A DNA stretch of 64,000 nucleotides from Manduca sexta (taxonomy: Eukaryota > Arthropoda > Insecta > Lepidoptera > Sphingidae): contig NC_051141.1 in assembly GCF_014839805.1 (NCBI RefSeq), forward strand, positions 13,958,777 to 14,022,776, given 5' to 3'. Made by a program: the position numbers and the translations under genes. The notes under the pieces are model-generated. The model did no database searches, was not told the origin of the DNA, and was given only the letters and a program-made list of their open reading frames with translations. Below, one piece after another: positions 20,866 to 32,179 of this stretch (the stretch's first letter is position 1; the number at the start of each line of letters is the position of its first letter).

Positions 20866-21589
20866 ATTCAGCCAGATAATTATGATTCACTTGATGGATA
20901 CATTTTTCAGACGATTGAAAATTAGACCTCGTGTAATTAATAATTATGTTTACTTCTACTTAACTGAATTATTGTCCTATTTAAATACTGGTCAATACCG
21001 TCATATCCTGCAGAAATCTTTTTATCGATCTTACCAAAACGTAATGTTTTTCGGATGTTATTTAATCCATTTCATTTACGAACTAACGTTTATTTTTAAA
21101 GACTTCAAAGTAAAGGTGATGCCGAAGTTTTAGTGATTATTTTGAGGTAAAACGGATGCTTTGTTTTTATAGTGAAAACAAATTTCGTATGCAGCTCCGA
21201 TCGTCTAAACATTATATAGCTATCAGAGCAAAATGTGGTCTAAAATATTCCATTTCAGAGAGGGACTGGACAAGCAGATAAAAAAATATGTTTTAATGAT
21301 GTACCCTTGGGAGCTCATGATAGATTATCAAATGATTTGAGAGTACAAAAATTGAAAGAAATATTAAACTTTAATCAATGTCACTAGTCTCTTAGGCCAT
21401 AGCCCCGCTGGATCAGACAAGCATTATTATGCTCTGTATAAATTTATAATAATAACTCAAAACATTTTAAATCTAATAACAATCGAAAAATAAGAACCCA
21501 TACACAAATATATTTTGAATAAAATCAACTCAACTGTACATAACTTAAGAGTCTTGGCTAATTCTTAAATCACCCCAAACAACGAGGCG

Positions 21590-21835
21590 ACAAAAATGCA
21601 AAGTACGCGGACCGGACTTCGTGGCTATAACGTCGTCATTACCGTCCAACAAAAGGTCATGACTCGCAAATAAATCGCCACTCAAGCCCCAATTAGGGGT
21701 GGGTGGGGCCGTTTGTACAACGGAGGGATTTTATAGCAATTTCAGTTAGTCCGACATGATCCGTTCAAAGAGTGTGGAGGACGAGACGCGCACACTAATG
21801 AAGACCTCGCGCGGTAACAACGTTAACACTTCATA
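21590..21835. promoter_or_regulatory. GC/CpG-enriched island of unknown role
   Basis: About 245 bp is clearly richer in CpG than its AT-rich surroundings (ACGCGGACCGGACTTCG, AACGTCGTCATTACCGTCC, GACGAGACGCGCAC, CTCGCGCGG). On the plus strand TTCAGTTAGTC resembles an initiator. On the minus strand TATAAAA (complement of 21732-21738) resembles a TATA box. It lies about 2.7-2.9 kb upstream of the first identified perlecan exon, so it could be a promoter or enhancer. A 20-codon plus-strand frame (ATG at 21756) ends at a weak donor. The role is inferred only from composition and position. Confidence -1.
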
Positions 21836-22589
21836 TTTCTTAATTTTAAATTACATACACATTAAAATTGTTATTTATATTTTTGTTGAAATAACTATCA
21901 AGGAAACGCAACCCTCGAAGACTCACCTTAAGTATAAAATTTTGTTAAAATCGTTTCTTGAAACAATATAAAGAAAATTCCTTGATTTAATTGCAGCATA
22001 TTAATACATATTATAAAACATAATGATAAAATAACTGTCAAAAAATCTTGGTATGTTTTTGCGCTACTACATAACCTAAAACGAAAAACATGGATTGGTC
22101 CTTGGCCGGTTTTTGGGTCCCATGTTATTTTTATACGAGGGTATAGTAAAGTGACTTTAGCCTTATGGTAATTGGATCGACGCCCAGATGAGAGATGGTT
22201 ATCCCTCGCCAATCGACATAATAATCCCGGCCTGTTCGAATATTCAGAGATTATTAAATCTTTAGTTTTCCGTAATCAAATTTAACAGATAGCTGATAGC
22301 AGTGCTTATTAAAGTAAACAGATGCCAATTTATCTCCTTCAACAGAACAACTCTTACGAACGAATAATGTAACATTTATCCAAACATGATATTCTAAGTG
22401 CATACAAGAACACGCCGCATAAATTTGAAGTTAAAAGTAAGCGACCATCGCAAGATTTATTGCAGGGACGAGTTTGCGAGCGTCTTTTAAATGCTAAATG
22501 TACATACACTACGGCTGTTACTTTTAGGCTAACTTCATAGAACTGAAAATGGACCGGTTAGAATAAATGAGTTGTAAAAAATAGCCTGT

Positions 22590-22800
22590 GGAATATAATA
22601 ATAATAACTACCCTGTATTATATATTGTTCCACTGCTCGACGCGTGCCACCTGTAATATTAAGAGGGGTTAGGCCTTAGTCCACCTTAGTGCTGGCCTAG
22701 GGCGGATTGGCAGACTTTACCGACCCTCAAAATTATTATAGAACACTGCTCAGGTATGCCGATTTCCTCACAATTTTTTGCCTCCAGCGTTGCAGCAAAG
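22590..22800 (-). mobile_element. SINE family A, diverged copy
   Basis: The complement preserves the order (ATT)n-like tail, GGTTAGGCCTTAGTCCACC, GGCCTAGGGCGGATTGGC and CCTCACAATTTTTTGCC with many substitutions, indicating an old insertion. A signal-peptide-like frame at 22686-22883 is an accident of this SINE and the adjacent T-rich tract. Confidence -1.
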
Positions 22801-22978
22801 AATAATATAAATAGAAATAATAAAAAAACACATATAAATAACAAACAATACACATATAATTTTAGAACCCGATTAGTGGTCATTTAAAATGAAATAGATA
22901 TTATGTAATTATCTCTCCTATTCTATACATCAATTTAATTAACTATCCTGGTTGAATATCATAAATTGTTATACTTAC

Positions 22979-23072
22979 AGATGTTGGATCTATGTAAACC
23001 AATAAGGCATAACCTTTAAAAGGATTTCTATGAAAATTCAAACAAATAGATATCAACATCCAGTATTCCATG
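22979..23072 (-). other. Speculative upstream coding exon of the perlecan-like gene
   Basis: On the minus strand an ATG at 23070-23072 opens a frame of about 31 codons (MEYWMLISICLNFHR...IDPTS) that ends at phase 0 with a strong donor, TCT|GTAAGT. The exon at 18905 needs exactly a phase-0 predecessor. The hydrophobic start is weak for a signal peptide, and such a match can arise by chance, so this is a candidate only. Confidence -1.
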
Positions 23073-25320
23073 CCAGTGAAATGAAAGAAAAATCTAGTTA
23101 TAAAATTGCATATTATAAATAAATAATTTGTCGAAATAGAAGCAACAGGAGCTTTGTTGAACTAATTTGTTTTGCGAAACCAATCGCTTTAAAGTGATAT
23201 AAGCAACAATAAGTTGCAGACGCGTGTGACACTTGGATCCACAGATTACTTCACGACATCAACTGTTTTCTAAGAACTCATACACCCATTTTAATGCTCG
23301 TCAACGAAAGCAGTAATATTATGACAAGTTTCATTTATTTAACTGGTAGATAAATGGCTGGCATCTTAGGTTTCATTGGTATTAAGTGAACGGTAGTAAA
23401 ATGAGAGGCGCTACCATCTTAGCGTTTGCACTTCGCACGGCTAATTGATCTAATCACATGGAATTGACGACACTGACTGTCATGTTGTTAAACAACCACT
23501 ATTGGCAGTTACGACACTTAATTCCTCTCGTATTCATAGCTCTACGATTCGAGGCAATCATCTCGATTTGGTAGAGCGTTTTATACCTACAATTTCATAG
23601 AATTGAAGATGAGGTCAAATTAATGAGTATTTATGGCGCTACGTGATTTTCATATAATTTTATTACATGAAAATTACGTAAAGTATATTAAATTTGGATT
23701 ACATTTGTCATGTTCTCTATGAGCTCTGAAAGTAATGAGATGTTCGCCACATAAATGATAGAGTACTATTAAAAATAAAATAATTATAATATAAGTAAAT
23801 CTAACACGGGGATATTGTACCTGTCATTTTTATCTATTTGCTAAGCCAAAATGGCTCAATAAATAAACAACCACTATTTTTTTTTTATTCTATCCACAGA
23901 TGATCTATGTTCCGAAAATTTATTAAAAGTTTTATCGGCGATAGGTACATACTTTTCGAGATACCGCCAACGTGAAAACATATCAGTATTTACTGGAACA
24001 TTTTCGAAGCAATTAAATCACAATAATATTATGTTAAAATGGTTCCGAATGGCTTCTTAAAATTAAACAATGAAATTGAAAAAAACTATGACATTCCCAT
24101 ACTAATTGTATGTATATAATATCGTCATCAACTATTGACAGATAGATCCCGGGATATTCCCTTTGCTGTACAGTTCCTTTTTTTAGTACTGCACAAAAAA
24201 CTGAAAAGAACATATCGCATTGCTATAATTCATCAGCTATAACATCGCCAATAAATATCGTGCCAAATAACTAACAAGGCATGATGTTGCGTACTCATTA
24301 AACATAAATAGTAGGTACTAATAAGAAACGCATATTCGTAGAACGGCAGTTTCAACAACGCAATATAGGCCGTTACATGAATCATGGGCCGACTTCTCTT
24401 CGTACATTGGGTTGCACAAACCATATATTTAGAAACCAATACGATTTTAACTGAGTATTTGTAAACGTGTGCGACCCATAACAATATGAGAAAATTGTAA
24501 ACCAATATTAATTTGGGAACGGTTTACAAACTTAGAGATGGAAATGCAAACGGTTGTTGCCAGTTAGCGAACTTCCTATTAACACTAACCTGTACGTAAA
24601 GGAGAGACAGTATTCGATTTACCAAATCTGGATAACACGTTTAGGTAAAGTACTCATGAAGAGGGAATGCGCTGTTATCGTTTAAAATTATGCAATTATT
24701 CGGAAGTGTTGCAGAAAATTCAAATTATTTGTTAAGATCTATCTACTAAAATATAATTCATACTTTTGTTTAATAGCGATCAAGTATCAGTGTTTAAGGT
24801 TTTAGTGAATTACACCATGATATCTCCTGACAGCAATTAGCATCATAGGACTGCTTAGCTCAGATACGGAATTTTCGTAAGGCGTCCTCAAGATGCACGG
24901 CCGCGCGATCTCCTCATGGCCTAGACTTGTCCCTAAGCGACACAGATTCTGATGACGACTGGACATTTAAAGTAGTTATAAAAATTATAAGAGTGTGAAA
25001 CCTTTCAGTACTGGATAAAATCACAAAATGTCTTTTCGCTGCAAAAATAAAAGTCGAGAATTAAAAGCACAGCTAATATATTTCGTTTTTAAAAAATTTA
25101 ATGGCGCATCTTTCACTGCTTACGACATACATATATGTAGTACATAAGAAGGTTCCAGCAGTAAAATTTGCTCTTTATTAGCTCCATTGTGTATGCTCAA
25201 AAGTCGTAAATAAATGAGTCGTATAAAATAGAGCTTAGAATACTCTTATCATGAGTGTTTTATTGCATTGTATTCCTGGTTCGTTATTAGTTCCCGGAAA
25301 CCCTTCAGACAAAAGGATCT
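23073..25320. other. AT-rich non-coding DNA
   Basis: No recognised gene or repeat. A small GC-richer stretch at 24880-24960 has no splice or coding support. Confidence -1.
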
Positions 25321-25324
25321 ACCA

Positions 25325-25640
25325 GTGGCGAAGCTTCCATATAATCTGATTCCTACCGGCTTCCCTTTATCTAGAGTTTATGTAGAATCTCATTATCATT
25401 AGAACGATTTGAAGACTGCATTTATGCATATTAGCACCTATATGTTGTGTCGGGTTCCCTATGAGAAAATTTCTCCTTTCGGCACTAGGATCTACGAAGA
25501 AAAATATTTATAATTTAAAAGAATGCAAACAATCCATTCAATTTGATCATTATTTTTTTCGTTCCTCCATCATACGTAACAAAGTTCGCACGTTACTTAA
25601 AATCACGACTAACATCATGTTTAAATCTATGTATTTGAAT
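25325..25640 (+). repeat. Dispersed repeat family E, copy 2
   Basis: It contains ACCAGTGGCGAAGCTTCC, GGCTTCCCTTTATCTAGAG, ATTAGAACGATTTGAAGAC, TGCATTTATGCATATTAG and TGTTGTGTCGGGTTCCC, matching the halves at 18985-19460 without the SINE interruption. Confidence -1.
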
Positions 25641-25699
25641 CGTTCTAATGAAAGCAAGATTGAAGCAAACACTTTTAATTCTAAAGGTTAAGCGTAAAT

Positions 25700-28055
25700 T
25701 TAGAAAAGTGCAATCAACGGATATAGCCAGTTTGTTATGTTAAACGATACGGTTTTGTAAACACACCGAAATGTATATTTAAAACAAACTCCGATAGTTA
25801 CGGGGAATATACGTAACAACTGTTTGGACCAAAATTTTATGTGTTGTGTGAATACAAATTGGGTCATGATCAGGCGTGTAACTTTTGGATACGATACTGA
25901 TTGGATTTTTGGGTTATGCGCCTTTAATTTGGATAGCCAAGGTGTTTGATTTCTTGCCGCGGCGCTATATCTATAAATGAAAAAAATTTATAATTATACG
26001 AAACTTATACATTAGATTGATTTCGATGGAATATAACATACAAACAGTCTAGCAAAACGGAATATGTATATAAGTTTTATTTGGTTATGTGATCTAGCTT
26101 TATGAAGACTTTCTAAAAGGAGAAATCGTGAGCAAAAGCTACTGAAGTAATAAATTACAGTAGTTTCAAATCAACTACACATTCATTGGTAACATATAAA
26201 TTCATAATATAATATTTTGAAAACCGACATGGTTCACCCACGTCCGTAGTCAATTAGTCCGTGCAAGTCTTTATGTTTATTCTTCGTATTTGAGTGCAAG
26301 AAGCGAGTTTTCAAGGACTACTGAAACTTATTCATTAAAATTTTATGAGATACGGTCCAACTTATTAACACATCGCCATGGTCCGATAAAAGTTACACTA
26401 GTTACAAAAAAAAATATGATTGCTTGAATCATATTTTAGCCAACCTTTAAATTCCTCAACACTGGTCTCTAGTAGTAGCTTTGCATATGAATCGGCTTGT
26501 AAAATGTGTAAGCTTGCAACATAGCAAAGAATATTCATGAAATAAGCAATAATCTCAACGGCACAGTGTTCAAATAACACTTTTTAAAAAATAATGTATT
26601 TCAGACATCTTTCTATGATGAAACTTTTTGTCACGAGAATTTGAGTTTACTGAACGCCTGCAAATTTTACAGGCGTGCGTCTATTTTTATTTTTTCATGT
26701 ATTTATCGGCGATCGCCTACGCTACGTAATTTAAACAAGCTGCTTTAAATTATACATTGCTGTTTCAACGTATTATTTTTCTATTAATTTGTATAGTTAG
26801 ATTCCAAAGGTGGAATTCTAAACGGATCAATTTTATTTCAGTTTTATCGAAACGTGGTGATATAAAACTATTATAGTAACCATTATCGTTGGTCTTTCTG
26901 ATTGATCATTTTTAAACATATTTTTTTTTATGTTGAAAAATAGAGTTAAAATATAGGCTACAAAATTAATAAATTTATTAACTTATTCTTTTTAAAAACT
27001 ATGGCACAGATATTTAAACCAAAAAAATTGCTTTTGTGTCGTAGTTCACTAAAGAATTTATAAAAAAAAGCATTCACGTCGAATTGATAACCTCCTCCTT
27101 TTTTTTAAGTCGGCTAAAAAGACAAACAAAACAGCGAGTAAAACAATTGAAATATATTTCTGACATCGCTATAAAATGTTGATGAAAACGGCTATAAAAT
27201 ATCAATGCAATTTTTATTAAAACATAATATGTCTGTGAGATTGTATCTATTCTCCTCGCCGAGTTAGATTTAGATTTAGAAAAACAGAAAATTTTAGCTA
27301 TTTCGTTGTTTTATTAAACGTGCGATATCCTTTCGAATTTTGTTATTTTAGTTTAAAATAGGCGAGAGAAATTTCTATTCGTGGACTTGATCTCTTTAGA
27401 CACTGTCTTGAGATAAACTGTAGTAGTATTTAATACTCTTTAGCAGACACAGTAATAGCCTTAATTATAGTTCATAATGGTAACAAACTATTTTCGTCCA
27501 GATATTTTTTTGAATGTAAGCATAGATATACTAAAATAACCTTTATTAATGATAGAATAAGAGAATGTTCTGTGAGTAGCGCATGCCAGCATCATGTATG
27601 CACCTCGTGGCACCTGGACTCCTGCCGCACCAAAAATTTATTTATACTAAGAGTCTTTTATGGGAATCTGCGATATCATTTATATCACCAACATAAATCG
27701 AAAGTTAAAACTCTTTTTATTTTCTTATTTTAATTATCTTTCTATTGTGACCTTATTTGCTTCTCAGGCATCTCTAAAATAAAATATATATCTCGGTTCC
27801 ACTAGTCATCATAATAAAATCCTATTATTCCCGGTATTTAATATTGTCCTAATTTTGGGTCTATCCGAAACAAACTAAAATATTATTCGGAAGTTCTCAA
27901 AGTCGGCTAACTGACGCTCAAGGGCACTGGCCTCACTTAGAGAAGCTCAAGCAATGTAAGTAAAAATAGCACAGTCGTACTATAAGTACTGACACCAAAA
28001 GTTTTCCTCCACAACATTACATTTTGAAATTCTTATGGAGAATTCTCAGAAAGGT
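25700..28055. other. AT-rich non-coding DNA
   Basis: No gene found. Near 27085-27118 lies AACCTCCTCCTTTTTTTTAA followed by GTCGGCTAAAAA, a tail motif that also occurs near 55665 and 60048 and is common at the 3' ends of dispersed repeats in Lepidoptera. Confidence -1.
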
Positions 28056-28250
28056 TTCTTTACGATGTTTTCCGTCACCATTAAAGCGAATTATATAAAA
28101 ACTAACTATAACTGTATTGGTGAACGATGTACTCGTGACTTCGAATAGTCAGAGGTCGAATTTCGAAGGTGTATGTAAGTCCGGTAACCCAAACGCTCTT
28201 AGTAGTAGACCAGCAGTAGGCAGTTCATGATACAGCACTGGTATTAAAAA
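28056..28250 (+). repeat. Diverged SINE family A-like copy
   Basis: The pieces CTTTACGATGTTTTCCGTC, TCGAAGGTGTATGTAAGTC, CTTAGTAGTAGACCAGCAG and ATGATACAGCACTGGTATT follow family A order but carry deletions and substitutions. It is an old copy with uncertain ends. Confidence -1.
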
Positions 28251-29088
28251 AAAAACTAGGTTTCTGGCTAGTGTTTGTAAATAATATAAAAAACCCGCGA
28301 TAAAATCCAAAAATTAGTCTTATTTCGATGACATTCGCGAAAGAATAAAAAATCATATATATAGGTTAAATTTGGTATTTTTTGCCGATAAATATTTTTT
28401 AAGAACAATTTTAGTGTTGCAGGATATTAATAAACTGTAGTTAATAAGCATTTAACATTGTTATCGATTGCCGATTGTTTGTTATGTTACTTAACAAGTT
28501 AAGGTCTGACTTTCCCGCTGCGCTGTTTTGAATAATTGTAGTATAACACTGACCGAAAAAAATGGTTTTCATATTAAAGGTTAACAAAATTTTGTTACAG
28601 GTTTTATTGTAATTACCACTGGATGTCCTAATAAAATATATCTGATTTACACGATTTAGTTGGTTAAATAAATTGGTGTCTTATAATAATTCATTGTCAC
28701 GCAGCATACGTATGAACCGTCAATATCTTATACCATCAGAGTCCTCGGCTGAAATGACAGACGTGTAATGTAATTTGGCGTTCGTATTACATATACGTGT
28801 TGAATATTTTTTTGCTTTTGATGTATGTACAATTGCACCCGTGTCCAACGCGTGTCAAATGGTTACCTTTGGTCATCTTTATGATGCCGAATTAAAAAGC
28901 AAATAAAATGTCAAATGTTCCAACTTGCCAATCTCAAAACAATGTCACAAACGCGCCCACACGATTTAGTAACGTAATACTTCAGCGCGTGCTTTTCAAA
29001 AGTGGCTACATGTTGTGTAATATTTTTGTTGTTAATTTTAATAAATACACAGTGCTGTTTAAGTAAAATATAGCCCTAGGAACAAGCA

Positions 29089-29657
29089 ATGGCCTGCGTT
29101 ATTGTGGGGTGTAAATCTCATTCTTCTCGTAAAGAAAATAAAACTGAAATCATCAGCTTCCATCGGTGAGTAAACAAAAAACCTAATATATTTGCTTAAA
29201 CCCTGTAGGTACATAAGTGCAAAAAGTGTTATTAATTATACTTTATTATGCTGTGGTCATATTATAATCTGCTGTTGGCCATTCGATCCAGTCATTATTA
29301 TGTATTTTTCATTTTTACCAATTTACGTAGTCGTGTTCAATAGTATTGTGCTGCATATTCTGTCGATAACATAGATGTTAGTATATTATTTTGTGTATAG
29401 TTTACTATTTTGCATAAATTGCCTTTTACTTTCAACATACGATGGTGTAGTGGTAGAATCCACTTGGAAACCGTGCACGAAGGCTCGGGTCGAGGAAACT
29501 ATTTGATTTTCATAGTGTGTTTCATTGCAGATTCCCCACAGATGATGCTATGAGGCAAAAATGGATCGTTGCCATAGCTCGTCCCAATTGGCATTGGAAA
29601 AAACAGCACCGTGTTTGCTCTAAGCATTTCGACAAAGTTTTATTAACATTGAAATAA
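29089..29657 (+). CDS. Truncated THAP zinc-finger protein, copy B (uninterrupted frame)
   Basis: Exon 1 is 29089-29165 (donor CG|GTGAGT) and exon 2 is 29531-29657 (acceptor CATTGCAG); the spliced frame has 67 codons plus a TAA stop. The THAP signature is complete up to the last ligand pair: C-x4-C (CVIVGC), FHRFP, QKWIVAIARPNWHWKKQ and VCSKHF. The frame ends seven residues after FDK (VLLTLK), so the usual AVPTIF-type C-terminus and any transposase domain are absent. THAP fingers bind DNA, and in P elements they recognise the transposon ends. This product could at most be a bare, truncated DNA-binding module; expression is unknown. Confidence -1.
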
Positions 29658-29791
29658 GTTATCAAACATATGTGACATGAATGATACCGCTGTGTTTTAA
29701 TTTTATTGTTCCATTTTAGTAGCTTCTGTCAAATCACACCTCTTGGGTATCTTTTAATCGCTAAGAAAGTTAGAAAAGAACAGAAGTCGTA

Positions 29792-29994
29792 CTGGCTTTC
29801 TCCTAAACGAAATTCTGGTCGATTTCTTGTTTGTTACTTACAGCGGTTTCCATTCCTTTCGAAATTTCTAACATTTTCTTAATTTAATAATATAAAGGCT
29901 AAACCATTTTTGTGTGAATGACGTTTCGGAAGGCATGGAAACTGCTGTAAATAGCAAATGAAAATTGGATAAAATTTAGCTCGAAGAAAGCCGG
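29792..29994. mobile_element. 203-bp foldback MITE inside THAP element copy B
   Basis: It has the same CTGGCTTTCT/AGAAAGCCGG termini, TA flanks and length as the one at 3379-3581, at the same position in the host element. The insertion therefore predates the separation of the two THAP copies. Confidence -1.
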
Positions 29995-30469
29995 TAGTTC
30001 TATAGTTTATTGTAATTTAACAGCTTCTTAACGAGTGCTTTTATATACCCAGACCTCATTTGGTACTTGAATACCAAATTAGGGTTTTGATATCTTTTTT
30101 TAACCTTTATCTAAAATAACATTTTGCAACGGTTTGTAGTTGACTGACCGAAAAGTGTTTATTTTAGCAGGTCTGTGAATTTACCAGAGCCGAGAGACAA
30201 AGCATCTATCGATATCGATAAGATGTCAGTTAGGATCGCAAAACAATTAAATTTCTTGCTGTCAAAGACAGATTACACTCAAATGTCATAGTGTTACTTC
30301 TATGCTTGTCATTGTTCTGAGGAAGAAGCGGTGTTAATATGTCTTCAAATGTATTTATATTTAGCTTTTGCCTGTGAGTCTGCCCGCATGGAAAAGTTTT
30401 GCCGGGATAAATATTTGCCAGTGATAAAAAGTTTATAGCACTCAAGAGTAATATAGCTACTATAAGTGA

Positions 30470-30560
30470 AAAAAAATGAAAATAGATTTAAAAGTTTCTG
30501 AGATTAGCGCATTCAAACAAACTCTTCAACTTTACCTATATAATAGTATACATATTATTA
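30470..30560 (-). repeat. Helitron-like family F fragment
   Basis: It contains TTTCTGAGATTAGCGCATTC, AAACAAACTCTTCAAC and TATATAATAGTATA, the complement of the start of the 20455 copy. Confidence -1.
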
Positions 30561-31244
30561 TAGATTATATTTTTAAACTAAATTAGCGAACAATATTTTT
30601 TCCACTTAAAAGTAACATTCATATTCCATAACATAGGTTATATTGTTATTAACATAATAATAATCCACAGCAGTTATACCCTAAAATAAATATCCATTAG
30701 GAAATATTACGCCGTTACCACTATCAGTAAAATGATGCAGAATGAGTAATACGGCGTGCTATTAAACGCCTCTTCCTACTCGGGGCTTATTGTCCGTTGT
30801 CCAACAATTCCAACAATATTGAATTAGTGTTGATCAACTTGCTAAGTATAAACAACACAGGAACCGTTACTACTCCAATTGCATCATGTCTTACTTCGTT
30901 CGACAGAATCAGCTATGTATGAGTATATTAGTATTGTGTTGTAGCCGACCCATAGAATCGATGTTTTGTAAAAACCTGTAGAATGTTACTTGCAGAGAAG
31001 AGCGAAAGTTTGAAACTTTAACAGCGTCTGTGACGTAGGGGTATGACACGACTTTGAAATAGTGAGACGAGAGTAAAAGAGTGTGTGTGGATGCGAACGT
31101 TTGTCACAGAATAAGTACGTTTCCTGGCGCTAAACACGCGTCGAACGCGCCATACTTATTTGAACGTGAGCATTGGTACTGATTAGCGAGTTTCAATATA
31201 AGTAAAAGCTAAGGGTCGGTTGTTCGACACCGTTCTGACAGAGT

Positions 31245-31405
31245 TATGGTGCAGTGGTGAAGGGCCCATATAACTCTATTCTTCTGCCCTTTCGCAATGT
31301 ATGTAAAATCTAACTATCATAAGAACGATTTGCAGTATTTATGCATATTAGTAGCTCTATGATGTGTCGGGTTAATCTTTCAGAAAACTTCCACACTCCA
31401 CTGTT
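31245..31405 (+). repeat. Dispersed repeat family E, copy 3
   Basis: GTGCAGTGGTGAAGGGCCC, TATGTAAAATCTAACTATC, AAGAACGATTTGCAG, ATTTATGCATATTAGTAGC and ATGTGTCGGGTTAATC match copies 1 and 2 in order; it is shorter and diverged. Confidence -1.
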
Positions 31406-31869
31406 ATGGTGTATTCACTAATTCAGGTTCTTTTAAAAATACTGTCAAATTAAATAATAACACTTGCTTATTCCTTCATTATAAAAATTACAATTTGAGT
31501 TAATAGATATTCATATTTTCGGACGTGTTTTCAAATCAAACACAAATAAAGATTTAAAAGACGGCACTGTTATTTAGGTCGCTGAAAATCCAACTCGTGC
31601 TCGTATTACAAAATATCGATTCACATCGATGTTATTTTATGTTATTAAATCGGTAAATCAGGTCATATTTTGTGCTGTAGATAAACACGTGGCTCAACTC
31701 CTATAACTTATTGTCACATGTGCAATTTTGGCTCTAGTTTGATTTGTAGTCTACTAGCTAGGAAGATCTACCCTGAAATTTTGCGGAAGTTCCACATTAC
31801 CCGATCAACAACATTCGTTCCAAGGATAATGTCACCATCCGCTACGATCACAATTAAACTTTTCTTTAT

Positions 31870-32175
31870 TGCTTTGAGTAACGAGACGTGTATGCCGTTC
31901 GTCTGATGGTAAGCGATACGACCGCACATAGACAGTAGGAACACCATCCAACAGTTTGAATTACAAAGTACCTATTATCTGTTAATCTACTGTGCTCGTC
32001 ATCCTGTGACATTAAATGTTAGGTCTTATGTCTAGTAGTTACACTAGCTGCAATCTCCTTCAAACCGGAACACAACAGTGACAACGCACTGCAGTTTGGC
32101 GGCAGAAATAGACATTACAATGGTACCTACCCAAGCGGTCTCTCACATATGAATGACCTACCATCAGTAAAACAC
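31870..32175 (-). mobile_element. SINE family D, near full length
   Basis: The plus strand shows the complement of the family: GATGGTAAGCGATACGACCG, ACAGTAGGAACACCATCC, CTCCTTCAAACCGGAACAC, TTTGGCGGCAGAAATAGAC and CTCACATATGAATGACC. The same element in the opposite direction is at 62755-63062, and a worn copy is at 35825-36095. It is a widespread lepidopteran dispersed repeat. Confidence -1.
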
Positions 32176-32179
32176 TTAA

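Larger units (their letters stand above)
28855..30322 (+). mobile_element. THAP-encoding repeat, copy B
   Basis: Near-identical to 2440-3909 over about 1.47 kb, including the THAP exons, intron, nested MITE and TATCGATA palindrome. Flanking sequence is unrelated on both sides. Compared with copy A it has an uninterrupted THAP frame, a few small indels and no terminal tandem duplication. Confidence -1.

Noticed and set aside
22686..22883. Minus-strand frame beginning with a long hydrophobic, signal-peptide-like stretch
   Set aside because: It overlaps a diverged family A SINE and a T-rich tract; the protein-like look comes from repeat and low-complexity sequence.
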